12,928 nt of DNA from Ruminococcaceae bacterium UBA7101 (GTDB taxonomy: Bacteria; Bacillota; Clostridia; Oscillospirales; Acutalibacteraceae): contig DKYL01000050.1 in NCBI GenBank assembly GCA_002493325.1, forward strand, positions 35,379-48,306, read 5' to 3'. Below, piece by piece: positions 1-7,523 of this stretch; the first letter of the stretch is position 1; every line of letters begins with the position of its first letter. Both the position numbers and the translations under genes were made by a program. The notes under the pieces are model-generated. The model saw only the letters and a program-made list of their open reading frames with translations. It was not told the origin of the DNA and searched no databases.

Positions 1-124
1 GAAGTCAGGAACAAATATTTATATTACATTTGTTATCTTTGCAATTTCAGTAGTAGCTATGATTAAGATAGCAAAAAATATAAAAGAGCGTATTTGTAAT
101 TTTAAAATAGTTAGGAGAGATAAA

Positions 125-1009
125 ATGAAATTATTAAAAAAATTATTTGCTGTTGTTTTGGCTTTAGTGGCTATTGCAGTAACACCATTATCAGTGTTTG
201 CAAGCGAAAATAATAGCAACGAGCAAACTTTTATTATAAGAGAAGATGAAATAATTGAAAATCTTCAAAAAATGTCAGATGAAGAATTATTTGAATTAGG
301 ATATTCTGATGAGCAAATTACAGAACTTCGTAATTTTGATTATTTTGACGCATTGGCAGAAAGAGCAGCACTCGATGACGAAACATTGCTTTTATACCGA
401 TACACCCCTGAAGAAATAGAAGAATTGAGAGAGTATGTCGCTTCAGGAAGAAAGGCAAGAAAAACAATCAGCTCAAATACACTTACAATTAGTTTGTCAT
501 TTAAAAACAAAACAACTGGTAAACAAGCAGATGGTGTAATTTCATGGACGTGGAAAAGAGCTGCATTGGTTAAATTCATTGATTGCGTTGCTGTTGCATG
601 GAAAACCACCAATGGAGCAACAATTAATTACATACCAAACAGCAATAATAAAGTTGTTGCAACATGGACAAAAGTAAATCCAAACTCAACAGAACCTAAT
701 CAAAAAACATCATCATCAACATGGCAAGTAAATAATAACCAATCAATATTCGCAAGGGTAGCAATGGGCGGTACTAATTATTTTGCTTATAGCGGTACAG
801 GCACATTTACAATGAAAGCAACATCAGGAACTTTCAAAGAGTTTTATATTGATTATGCTTATGGACATTACACAATTACCGCATCACCAAATATATCTGT
901 AAGCCCAAGTGGAGTAGGCGTATCAATTTCTTTTAAGGGCGGAACAAATGATAATCAGCATATTAAAAGAGTATATAATGCGTCTTTTGGAATCGTTATA
1001 CAATATTAA
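125..1009 (+). CDS. Secreted protein of unknown function, beta-rich C-terminal half
   Basis: Predicted 294-residue exported protein. Residues 1-28 form a typical signal peptide: MKLLKKLF, then a hydrophobic core, ending near VFAS. Residues 35-110 are acidic and helical and contain two related short units, LGYSDEQITELRN and YRYTPEEIEELREY. Residues 115-294 are rich in Ser, Thr, Asn and Gly with alternating polar and hydrophobic residues, which suggests a beta-sandwich; the end has a YAYGHYTITASPNISVSPSG segment. I see no catalytic motif, lipobox or sorting signal. The start is chosen for AGGAG at 113-117, 7 nt upstream of ATG, and because it begins the signal peptide. The frame stays open upstream to the window edge. 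The gene is AT-richer than the rest of the window and sits 12 nt from a small membrane-protein gene, so the two probably act together. I recall similar hypothetical proteins in Firmicutes but can assign no function. Confidence 0.8.
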   Translation: MKLLKKLFAVVLALVAIAVTPLSVFASENNSNEQTFIIREDEIIENLQKMSDEELFELGYSDEQITELRNFDYFDALAERAALDDETLLLYRYTPEEIEELREYVASGRKARKTISSNTLTISLSFKNKTTGKQADGVISWTWKRAALVKFIDCVAVAWKTTNGATINYIPNSNNKVVATWTKVNPNSTEPNQKTSSSTWQVNNNQSIFARVAMGGTNYFAYSGTGTFTMKATSGTFKEFYIDYAYGHYTITASPNISVSPSGVGVSISFKGGTNDNQHIKRVYNASFGIVIQY

Positions 1010-1021
1010 AGGGTGATAATT

Positions 1022-1237
1022 ATGATTTCTGTAATCACTTTTGTAATATCTGCTTTTGCGTTGTGGATTTACGGATTTTTCTATGAAATTGAGTTTGAAA
1101 TGGTATTCGTTTTCAGCTTGCTTATATCCATAGCTGTTTCTCTTCCGTATTATTATCACAAAATTTCAAAAGATTTAGCTGAGATAAATGAGAAACTTGA
1201 AAAAGACGAAAAAAAGCAGAATGATACTGAGAATTGA
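1022..1237 (+). CDS. Small membrane protein, two helices plus charged tail
   Basis: Predicted 71-residue protein. Two hydrophobic segments (about residues 2-21 and 26-46) are separated by a short acidic EIEFE stretch. They are followed by a Lys/Glu-rich, coiled-coil-like tail (KDLAEINEKLEKDEKKQ), presumably cytoplasmic. The start is ATG 1022 because AAAGGG at 1008-1013 gives a good SD; an in-frame GTG at 1013 overlaps that SD and is less likely. It lies 12 nt after the secreted protein gene and is followed by a terminator, so the two form a probable bicistron. The layout of an exported protein plus a tiny membrane partner could fit an immunity, export-helper or sensor role, but nothing in the sequence decides between these. 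No family recognised. Confidence 0.7.
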   Translation: MISVITFVISAFALWIYGFFYEIEFEMVFVFSLLISIAVSLPYYYHKISKDLAEINEKLEKDEKKQNDTEN

Positions 1238-1272
1238 CAAGATAATAAACTAAAAATAAAATACAAAAACAT

Positions 1273-1315
1273 AAGGAATGACCATTATTTCAGGTCATTC
1301 CTTAATATATTTTCA
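1273..1315 (+). terminator. Intrinsic terminator after the two-gene AT-rich unit
   Basis: A perfect 11-bp stem (1273-1283 with 1293-1303, AAGGAATGACC pairing with GGTCATTCCTT) has a 9-nt loop and is followed by an A/T-rich run ending in TTTT. The U-tract is interrupted, so it may be less efficient than a textbook terminator. It lies 36 nt after the stop of the small membrane protein. Confidence 0.7.
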
Positions 1316-1343
1316 AAACAATACTTTTTCTGCAAATATATTG

Positions 1344-1372
1344 TTGACAAATGTTAAGAAATATGGTATTTT
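1344..1372 (+). promoter_or_regulatory. Orphan sigma-A-like promoter
   Basis: TTGACA (1344-1349) and TATTTT (1367-1372) are 17 nt apart, a perfect -35 with a moderate -10. No plus-strand gene follows until rpe at 3512, which has its own promoter, so any transcript would be non-coding or would run antisense into the convergent ABC-F gene. The call rests on the consensus match alone. Confidence 0.4.
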
Positions 1373-1682
1373 TATTTTAGGGAGATTACCTTTACAAACA
1401 AAAATGATTTTTTTAATCTTCTTGTAAACTAAGTAATACAAACATAATTGTTCAATTACGTTTACAGTTTATTTATAAAATACAATAACTTTCAGCAAAT
1501 TGTCAATGAAGTGCACTGCACCTTAAAATTCTTTGCTTTGTCGGCTTGTATCTGCTAAGCAAGCCTTCAATTCAGGGGGATGACAAACTTAAACCTTTAT
1601 GAAAGCCATAACTCTTTCATCATTATTCGCAACTTTGAGGTTTAATAAGTCATTCCCCATATTTTTTATTTTATTTAAGTAT

Positions 1683-1716
1683 AGTAAAAAGCCGTGAGCA
1701 AACTGTTCGCGGCTTT
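1683..1716 (-). terminator. Intrinsic terminator of the ABC-F gene
   Basis: Read on the minus strand, a 12-bp stem (1705-1716 with 1688-1699, including two G-U-type pairs) has a 5-nt loop and is followed by a short U run (complement of A 1686-1690). It lies about 28 nt after the stop codon of the ABC-F gene. Confidence 0.75.
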
Positions 1717-1743
1717 CATTACATATTTATATAATTGAAACTA

Positions 1744-3351
1744 TTAATACTTTTTAAGCTGTTCTTCGTTGAAGTCCTCAAGGAACTCGTCATATGTGCC
1801 CTTTCTGTCAAGGACTGTATTGCCTGAAATTTCAATGATTCTGTCAGCAACAGTCTGCACAAACTGGTGGTCGTGAGAAGTGAACAGAATTGTTTCAGGA
1901 TAACGGATAAGTCCGTTATTCAGTGCAGTAATTGACTCCAGATCCAAGTGGTTAGTAGGCTCGTCAAGCACAAGAACATTCGCACCCGAAAGCATCATTT
2001 TACAAAGCATACAGCGAACACGCTCACCACCTGAAAGCACATTAGCCATTTTAAGTGCCTCATCGCCTGAGAACAGCATTCTGCCAAGCCAGCCGCGGAT
2101 ATCAGCCTCAAGTGTATAGGTTGTATACTGTCTGAGCCAGTCAACAAGTGTTAAATCAACGCCGTCAAAATACGGGCTGTTGTCACTCGGGAAATAGCTC
2201 TGACTTGTGGTTACTCCCCATTTATACTCACCCTCATCAGGCTCCATTTCGCCCATAATGATTTTGAAAAGGGTAGTCTTTGCCACAACATCACTGCCCA
2301 CAAAAGCAACCTTTTCCCTTGGGTGAATAACAAAGGATACGTCATCAAGCACCTTTCTGTCACCGATTGTTTTCGTGAGGTGGTCAACTCTGAGCAAATC
2401 GTTGCCGCACTCTCTGTCAGGCTTAAAATCAACATACGGGAAACGTCTGCTTGAAACAGGCATTTCAATCATTTCAAGGGCATCAAGCTGCTTTTTACGG
2501 CTTGTTGCCTGCTTTGATTTCGCAGCATTTGCAGAAAAACGCTGAATAAATTCCTGCAGCTCTTTAATCTTCTGCTCATTCTTTTTATTCTGATCCCTTG
2601 CCTGTCTCTGACGCATCTGTGTATATTCATACCAGAAATCGTAGTTACCTGTGTAAAGCTGAATTTTACCAAAATCAACGTCACAGATATGCGTACAAAC
2701 CTTGTTAAGGAAATGTCTGTCATGAGATACAACGATAACGGTATTTTCAAAATCAAGCAGGAAATTCTCAAGCCAACGGATAGCGGACAAATCCAGATGG
2801 TTGGTAGGCTCGTCAAGCAGAAGAATATCGGGATTGCCGAAAAGTGCCTGAGCAAGCAGCACCTTAACCTTAAGGTCTGACGGCAGCTCAGCCATTTTAA
2901 GATAATGGTATTCGTCGGAAACACCAAGCTTATTTAACATAAACTCAGCATCACTTTCTGCATTCCAGCCGTCCATATCGGCAAACTCCGCTTCCAGCTC
3001 GCCTGCTTTAATGCCATCCTCCTCTGTGAAATCCTCTTTCATATAGAGGGCGTCCTTTTCCTCCATAACCTCAATCAGTCTTGGATTGCCCATTAAAACA
3101 GTACGGATAACATCGTACTCATCAAACGCAAAGTGATCCTGCTTTAAAACAGAAAGTCTTTCGCCGGGAGTAATGAAAACCTCACCCTTCTGCGGCTCAA
3201 GCTCACCTGACAAAACCTTTAAAAAGGTTGACTTACCTGCACCGTTTGCACCGATTATGCCATAGCAGTTACCTGCGGAAAAGGTAACATTAACTCTTTC
3301 AAAAAGAGCCCTTCCGCCGAACTGCACTGTTATATTGCTTGCCTGAATCAT
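1744..3351 (-). CDS. ABC-F family ATPase, YbiT-like translation factor
   Basis: Soluble 535-residue protein with two ATP-binding cassettes and no membrane domain, the ABC-F arrangement; such proteins act on the ribosome. NBD1 has Walker A GANGAGKS (34-41), Walker B ILLLDEPTNHLD (176-187) and SHDRHF (209-214); its signature is degenerate (LPSDLK, 156-161). A charged linker (about 242-300) carries RFSANAAKSKQATSR, typical of the YbiT group. NBD2 has an altered Walker A (GSDVVAKTT, 352-360, Ala for the usual Gly before Lys), a canonical LSGGE (439-443), VLVLDEPTNHLD (459-470) and SHDHQF (492-497). Length and sequence resemble E. coli YbiT (about 530 residues). Start: ATG 3351 aligns with family N-termini (MIQASNITVQFG); GTG 3360 is possible but only 3 nt from AAAGG. 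No evidence here bears on antibiotic resistance; a housekeeping role is likelier. Confidence 0.93.
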   Translation of the reverse strand: MIQASNITVQFGGRALFERVNVTFSAGNCYGIIGANGAGKSTFLKVLSGELEPQKGEVFITPGERLSVLKQDHFAFDEYDVIRTVLMGNPRLIEVMEEKDALYMKEDFTEEDGIKAGELEAEFADMDGWNAESDAEFMLNKLGVSDEYHYLKMAELPSDLKVKVLLAQALFGNPDILLLDEPTNHLDLSAIRWLENFLLDFENTVIVVSHDRHFLNKVCTHICDVDFGKIQLYTGNYDFWYEYTQMRQRQARDQNKKNEQKIKELQEFIQRFSANAAKSKQATSRKKQLDALEMIEMPVSSRRFPYVDFKPDRECGNDLLRVDHLTKTIGDRKVLDDVSFVIHPREKVAFVGSDVVAKTTLFKIIMGEMEPDEGEYKWGVTTSQSYFPSDNSPYFDGVDLTLVDWLRQYTTYTLEADIRGWLGRMLFSGDEALKMANVLSGGERVRCMLCKMMLSGANVLVLDEPTNHLDLESITALNNGLIRYPETILFTSHDHQFVQTVADRIIEISGNTVLDRKGTYDEFLEDFNEEQLKKY

Positions 3352-3386
3352 ATCATTCACTTACCTTTCGATAAAACATCTTGTAT

Positions 3387-3415
3387 ATAATACTACATAA
3401 ATAATTTAAAAACAA
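3387..3415 (-). promoter_or_regulatory. Promoter of the ABC-F gene
   Basis: On the minus strand TTGTTT (3415-3410) and TATTAT (3392-3387) are 17 nt apart, about 35 nt before the start codon. The leader is too short for an upstream regulatory peptide or attenuator of the kind seen before resistance-type ABC-F genes. Confidence 0.6.
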
Positions 3416-3422
3416 GTATAAG

Positions 3423-3451
3423 TTGATTTTATTCTGAAAACATATTATAAT
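3423..3451 (+). promoter_or_regulatory. Promoter of the rpe operon
   Basis: TTGATT (3423-3428) and a perfect TATAAT (3446-3451) are 17 nt apart, about 60 nt upstream of rpe and divergent from the ABC-F promoter. It probably drives rpe and the three genes behind it, since no other clear promoter or terminator is seen before 7472. Confidence 0.7.
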
Positions 3452-3511
3452 ACTATAAATATGCGAATTGATAAATTTCAAAAATCCCCCTGTGTTAAAA
3501 GGAGAAAATAT

Positions 3512-4159
3512 ATGGACATCAAAATTTCACCATCCGTGCTGGCAAGCGATTTTGCAAACCTTGAGAGCGAATTAAAAAAGTGTGCTGTGGGCGGTGCTGA
3601 GCTGATTCACCTTGATGTTATGGACGGGCACTTTGTCCCGAATATTTCCATCGGTGCACCTGTTATTGCAGCACTTGATAAGGTATGCGACACACCCTTT
3701 GATGTTCACCTTATGATTTCCGACCCATTGTTCTACATTGACGATTTTATCAAAGCAGGGGCAGACATAATAACATTTCACGTTGAATGTGAAAGTGATA
3801 TTGAAAAAACAATTGATAAGATTGTTGATGCAGGCTGCAAGGCAGCTCTTGCCGTAAAACCGAACACACCGATTGAAGCAGTATACCCTTATCTTGACAA
3901 GCTGTCCATGGTGCTTGTGATGACTGTTGAACCGGGCTTCGGCGGTCAGAGCTTTATGGAAAGCACTATGCCTAAAATCAAGGAACTGCGTGCAAAGTGC
4001 CCTGAGCTGGATATACAGGTTGACGGCGGAATTAATGCTGACACAATAAAAATTGCAGGCAGAGCAGGTGCAAATGTTTTTGTAGCAGGTTCAGCAGTAT
4101 TCAAAAGCGATGACCCTGCTGCAACAATCAAACTTCTGAAAGAAAATGCCGAGTGTTGA
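3512..4159 (+). CDS. rpe: Ribulose-phosphate 3-epimerase
   Basis: Interconverts D-ribulose 5-phosphate and D-xylulose 5-phosphate in the pentose phosphate pathway; cytoplasmic (beta/alpha)8 barrel, metal-dependent. The 215-residue product matches family length (about 215-225). Family motifs are in order: SPSVLASDF (6-14), HLDVMDGHFVPN (33-44, with metal ligands His33 and Asp35), DVHLMI (64-69, His66), VMTVEPGFGGQSF (136-148), VDGGIN (170-175, catalytic Asp171) and the phosphate-binding AGSAVF (192-197). ATG 3512 is chosen because AAAAGGAG (3497-3504) lies 7 nt upstream and the N-terminus fits the family; the frame runs further upstream to 3461 without family similarity. It is the first gene of the unit, and the next gene begins 2 nt after its stop. 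Confidence 0.96.
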   Translation: MDIKISPSVLASDFANLESELKKCAVGGAELIHLDVMDGHFVPNISIGAPVIAALDKVCDTPFDVHLMISDPLFYIDDFIKAGADIITFHVECESDIEKTIDKIVDAGCKAALAVKPNTPIEAVYPYLDKLSMVLVMTVEPGFGGQSFMESTMPKIKELRAKCPELDIQVDGGINADTIKIAGRAGANVFVAGSAVFKSDDPAATIKLLKENAEC

Positions 4160-4161
4160 AT

Positions 4162-5211
4162 ATGAAGAAAAAACGCTTTTATAACAATAAAGACAGAAAT
4201 CAGAAATGGACCGAACAGCCTACAGGCAGAAAAATTTATTTTGCCGACAAATACATCAATGCTCTTGAGGATACGGCAGAGCAGTCCAAACAGAAAAAAA
4301 CCAAAGCTCCGTTTTTCACAAAAGAGCGCCGTGACAAGCTCCTTAAAAATGCATTACTTGCTGTGGTGTCTGTTGCTCTTGTGGGAACAGGATATACTAT
4401 AATGGATATTCATATGGACCGCCATGCTATGCCCTTTGTTGAAAGTGACGAAAACAGCACTGCAAATCTGAACAATATCAACATAAGCATCAAGGGCAGT
4501 GGCTGTCAGTCATTATCCCTTGACGGAGGCTTAATGCTCGGTGCTGTTATTGACACAGCCACTGACAACGGCTATACCTCCCTTGCCTTTGATTTAAAAA
4601 GAAATGACGGAACAATCGGCTACAACTCATCACTTGCCACCATTTCAAGCTTTGGTGCAATATCATCACCGTCAAGTGATTTGAAGGCGTCTGCCGACCT
4701 GTTAAAGGAAAATGACGTGCTCCCTGTAGGAATAATTTCCTGCTATAAGGATAACATTGCACCTGCTGCAGATTTAAGTCTTGCTCTTTTTAACGGCGGA
4801 AATCCATTCAAGGACAGTGCAGGAAACACTTATCTGAATCCGGATTCACAGGGTGTTTACAACTACATCAAAAGCATTATTGATGAAACAGTCGGAATGG
4901 GAATTACTGTTTTTGTTCTTGATAATTATGATTTGCCCGAGGATGCAGTACAAGCTGAAAACAGCGGATTTGACAAGCTTGCCGAAAAGCTTTATTCTGA
5001 TTTCAATGATGAAATAAAGCTGTTAAAAGCTGTTGACCTGAATCTGACATCGGACAGTGCCAAGGCGATTGATGAGGAATGGCAGGAAAAAACAGAGGAT
5101 TACACAAGCAATGATGCAAATTGTGTGTTTTGCATTACTGCAAAAAATCCTGTAATTACAAAACAGTATCTGGACAGCAAGGGTATTACAAATTATATTA
5201 TTTTTGAATGA
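4162..5211 (+). CDS. Membrane-anchored DUF4015-like putative glycoside hydrolase
   Basis: Predicted 349-residue type II membrane protein. A basic cytoplasmic N-terminus (1-61, very rich in Lys/Arg) leads into one transmembrane segment (about 62-81), and the rest should lie outside the cell. The outer part resembles the putative glycosyl hydrolase family DUF4015 (TIM-barrel-like): YTSLAFDLKRNDGTIGYNS, a DLLKENDVLPVGIISCYKDN stretch, an N-P step (YLNPDS), and a GMGITVFVLDNYDLP strand matching the family's barrel end. It is shorter than most members and I see no convincing catalytic acid pair, so it may bind glycan rather than cleave it. Start: ATG 4162, 2 nt after the rpe stop; GTG 4153 and TTG 4156 overlap rpe. 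There is no strong SD, which points to translational coupling. Its neighbour downstream is also a surface protein. Confidence 0.7.
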   Translation: MKKKRFYNNKDRNQKWTEQPTGRKIYFADKYINALEDTAEQSKQKKTKAPFFTKERRDKLLKNALLAVVSVALVGTGYTIMDIHMDRHAMPFVESDENSTANLNNINISIKGSGCQSLSLDGGLMLGAVIDTATDNGYTSLAFDLKRNDGTIGYNSSLATISSFGAISSPSSDLKASADLLKENDVLPVGIISCYKDNIAPAADLSLALFNGGNPFKDSAGNTYLNPDSQGVYNYIKSIIDETVGMGITVFVLDNYDLPEDAVQAENSGFDKLAEKLYSDFNDEIKLLKAVDLNLTSDSAKAIDEEWQEKTEDYTSNDANCVFCITAKNPVITKQYLDSKGITNYIIFE

Positions 5212-5220
5212 GGTGATTTT

Positions 5221-6060
5221 ATGAGGAGAAAAATCAGCTTGGCTTTTATACTGATACTCATTTGTTCCGCATGGATTATTACCCCTGTAAGCGTATCGGC
5301 TAACGACAGCATTACACCTGTATTAGTTGACATCAGCTTTAAAAACGCAAAAATTGACAGCACCTTCGACCACAATGTGCAGGAATACACCATAACCTTA
5401 AATGACAATACTGCCTCACCAACCCTTGACAGCTATGCACTCAAGGGTAATGCAGATTTATTTATCAATTACCTTTATGATGAAACAAACCATCAGACAG
5501 GGCTGACGGCAACACTTCAATATGATACGGGCAGTAAAATCTACACCTTTACATATTCCAATCCTGCTGCTTATGTTCAGAACGGCAACAATAAACTGTC
5601 GTCCATATACTCGCCTTACAGTGAGCTGTCACCTGCAATCAATGACAGCGACACGGTTTATAAGCTGTATATTCCGTCTGATTTAACAGAGCTGACCATA
5701 ACACCTGTTACAAGTGATATCAATGCATACTGTGCACCTGTTACATTAAAGCTGTCTGCTGACCAGACACCGAAAATCACACTGACCTGCACAGCGTCTG
5801 ACGGAAATAAAAAGGATTACTCCATAAACATAAAACGAGTTAACAAAACCACTGAACAGGTTAAAGCAGAAATGCAGCAGCCTGACTATGTTTCATTTGT
5901 TGAGGGTACAAGGCTTTTTGAAAAGCCCGAATTTATAATGGTTTTTTGTTCTGTTGCAGGCGGCTTGATATTAATTATGATTATGTTTGCTGTTACAAAG
6001 CGAATTGCAGTTAACCCCTATGACAAGGAGGAAAAGCCATTTTACAGCAGCATTGAATAA
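5221..6060 (+). CDS. Exported cadherin-like beta-sandwich protein with C-terminal membrane anchor
   Basis: Predicted 279-residue surface protein. A signal peptide (about 1-27, ending VSVSA) is followed by two beta-sandwich repeats. The first (about 33-115) has the cadherin-like 'F...V.EYTITL' pattern (STFDHNVQEYTITLND). The second (about 118-210) has TVYKLYIPSDLTELTITP and ends DGNKKDYSINIKR, the usual closing strand of this fold. A single transmembrane helix (about 237-261) and a short cytoplasmic tail (KRIAVNPYDKEEKPFYSSIE) follow. AGGTG at 5211-5215 gives the SD for ATG 5221, and its first base is the last base of the previous stop codon, so the two genes are tightly coupled. Together with the DUF4015-like protein it may form a cell-envelope complex; the function is unknown. 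Confidence 0.7.
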   Translation: MRRKISLAFILILICSAWIITPVSVSANDSITPVLVDISFKNAKIDSTFDHNVQEYTITLNDNTASPTLDSYALKGNADLFINYLYDETNHQTGLTATLQYDTGSKIYTFTYSNPAAYVQNGNNKLSSIYSPYSELSPAINDSDTVYKLYIPSDLTELTITPVTSDINAYCAPVTLKLSADQTPKITLTCTASDGNKKDYSINIKRVNKTTEQVKAEMQQPDYVSFVEGTRLFEKPEFIMVFCSVAGGLILIMIMFAVTKRIAVNPYDKEEKPFYSSIE

Positions 6061-6084
6061 TAAATTTTAAAAGGAGATGATGTT

Positions 6085-7470
6085 ATGAATCTGGAAGAAA
6101 TTCAGATTGAAGAAATCATAGAAAAGCTTTCATCTCTTTACAAGAGTAAAAACTATTCTGAAATAAAAAAAATACTCAGCGAATTTAATCCCGCGGATAT
6201 TGCCGTATTTTTTGATGAGTTCAGCATTGAACAGAGAATTTTATTTTTCCGTCTGCTGCCTAAAGAGGAAGCAGCGGAAACCTTTGTTGAGCTTGACAAC
6301 GATACACAGGAAATGCTGATTCACGCATTTTCGGATAACGAGCTGCGTGAGGTTATTGACGAGCTTTACCTTGATGATACCGTTGATATTATTGAGGAAA
6401 TGCCTGCTACCATTGTTAAGCGTATTCTTAAGAATACAGACAGTCAGACAAGAGCCTCCATCAACACACTGCTGAAATATCCTGAGGACAGTGCAGGCTC
6501 AATTATGACACCGGAGTTTGTGGATTTGAAAAAGACAAACACGGTTGAGGATGCTATCAAGCGAATCCGCAGAACGGGTGTTGACAAGGAAACAATCTAC
6601 ACCTGTTATGTAACCGACGAATCACGTCATCTTATCGGTGTAATAACAGTCAAGGAGCTTCTTCTTCACGACAATGATGACAAAATTGAAGAGCTGATGG
6701 AAACCAACATCATCTATATCAACACCCACGATGACCAGGAAACAGCAGCAAACCTGCTCAGCAAGTATGACTTTCTTGCTCTGCCTGTTGTTGATATGGA
6801 GCAAAGGCTTGTGGGCATCATCACCGTTGATGACGCTATGGATGTCCTTGTTGATGAGAACACAGAGGATATTCAGAAGATGAACGCTATCCTGCCGAAT
6901 GAAAAGCCCTATCTTAAAATGGGCGTTTTTGAAACCTGGAAATCAAGAATTATGTGGCTTTTGTTCCTTATGGTCAGTGCCACATTTACCAGTATGATTC
7001 TGAATGCCTTTGAAGACAAGCTGTCTGCGCTGATTGTATTAACCTCATTCATACCGATGCTGACAGGCACAAGCGGTAATTCAGGCGGTCAGGCAAGTGC
7101 AGTAATCATCCGTGCACTTTCACTGAATGAAATAGATTTTAAAGACATTTTCAAGGTTTTGTGGAAGGAGCTGCGTGTAGGTCTTGTATGCGGTATCACC
7201 CTTGCCGCTGTCAACTTTGTTAAGGTATGGTTTATTGACAGAACCCTGCTGGGTATGGACGGCATAACCATTGAGGTTGATCTGGTAATCAGTCTTACCC
7301 TTATTATAGAAATAATATTTGCTAAGATGGTTGGCTGTGCCTTTCCTATTCTGGCAAAAAAGATGAAGCTTGACCCTGCAGTCATTTCATCACCCTTTAT
7401 TACAACTGTAATGGACGCTCTTTCCCTGCTGATTTATTTCGGCTTTGCCACAGCAATTCTTCATATTTAA
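6085..7470 (+). CDS. mgtE: Magnesium transporter MgtE
   Basis: Mg2+-gated Mg2+ channel of the inner membrane, 461 residues (family about 450). Order of parts: a helical MgtE N domain (about 30-130, with NPADIAVFFDEF and repeated acidic helices), YPEDSAGSIMTPEFV entering a CBS pair (about 135-265, including VVDMEQRLVGIITVDDAMDVL), a connecting helix, then a membrane part from about residue 290. The membrane part holds the conserved PMLTGTSGNSGGQ segment and, near the end, PFITTVMDALSLLIYF with the Asp that lines the ion path in this family. The acidic N and CBS domains sense cytoplasmic Mg2+ and close the pore. AAGGAG at 6071-6076 sets the start. It is the last gene of the rpe unit. No M-box riboswitch is seen, so control is likely at the protein level. 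Confidence 0.96.
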   Translation: MNLEEIQIEEIIEKLSSLYKSKNYSEIKKILSEFNPADIAVFFDEFSIEQRILFFRLLPKEEAAETFVELDNDTQEMLIHAFSDNELREVIDELYLDDTVDIIEEMPATIVKRILKNTDSQTRASINTLLKYPEDSAGSIMTPEFVDLKKTNTVEDAIKRIRRTGVDKETIYTCYVTDESRHLIGVITVKELLLHDNDDKIEELMETNIIYINTHDDQETAANLLSKYDFLALPVVDMEQRLVGIITVDDAMDVLVDENTEDIQKMNAILPNEKPYLKMGVFETWKSRIMWLLFLMVSATFTSMILNAFEDKLSALIVLTSFIPMLTGTSGNSGGQASAVIIRALSLNEIDFKDIFKVLWKELRVGLVCGITLAAVNFVKVWFIDRTLLGMDGITIEVDLVISLTLIIEIIFAKMVGCAFPILAKKMKLDPAVISSPFITTVMDALSLLIYFGFATAILHI

Positions 7471-7471
7471 A

Positions 7472-7508
7472 AAATCCCCCTGCGGTTTACAAAACTGCAA
7501 GGGGATTT
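7472..7508. terminator. Bidirectional terminator between mgtE and the acetyltransferase gene
   Basis: A long stem pairs 7472-7488 with 7492-7508, with one mismatch, one G-U pair and a 3-nt loop. It begins 1 nt after the mgtE stop. On the minus strand it is followed by a run of six U, so it should end the acetyltransferase transcript well; on the plus strand the U run is short (ATTTCTAT). Confidence 0.8.
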
Positions 7509-7523
7509 CTATATCTGAAAACA

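Larger units (their letters stand above)
1316..1743. other. Gene-free interval with several hairpins
   Basis: I find no convincing coding sequence on either strand. After the orphan promoter come: an inverted repeat TTTACAA/TTGTAAA around 1391-1428; a 6-bp hairpin GGCTTG/CAAGCC (1543-1548 with 1560-1565); and a compound structure at 1576-1658. In the compound structure GGGGATGAC (1576-1584) pairs with GTCATTCCCC (1649-1658, one bulge), TTAAACCT (1589-1596) pairs with AGGTTTAA (1638-1645), and a perfect 7-bp hairpin ATGAAAG/CTTTCAT (1599-1605 with 1614-1620) sits inside. This could be a small structured RNA or the worn remains of a small inverted-repeat element. The interval ends with the terminator of the minus-strand ABC-F gene. 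Confidence 0.45.

Noticed and set aside
1580..1645. A 21-codon frame starting ATG at 1580 preceded by GGGGG
   Set aside because: The purine run touches the ATG with no spacing, the peptide matches nothing I recognise, and the stretch is better explained as part of the 1576-1658 hairpin structure.
2469..2927. A 152-residue minus-strand frame inside the ABC-F gene
   Set aside because: It is an out-of-frame reading of the ABC-F coding region with odd composition and no start signals.
6061..6084. Possible M-box Mg2+ riboswitch ahead of mgtE
   Set aside because: Only 24 nt separate mgtE from the previous gene, too little for an M-box, and no such core is seen.
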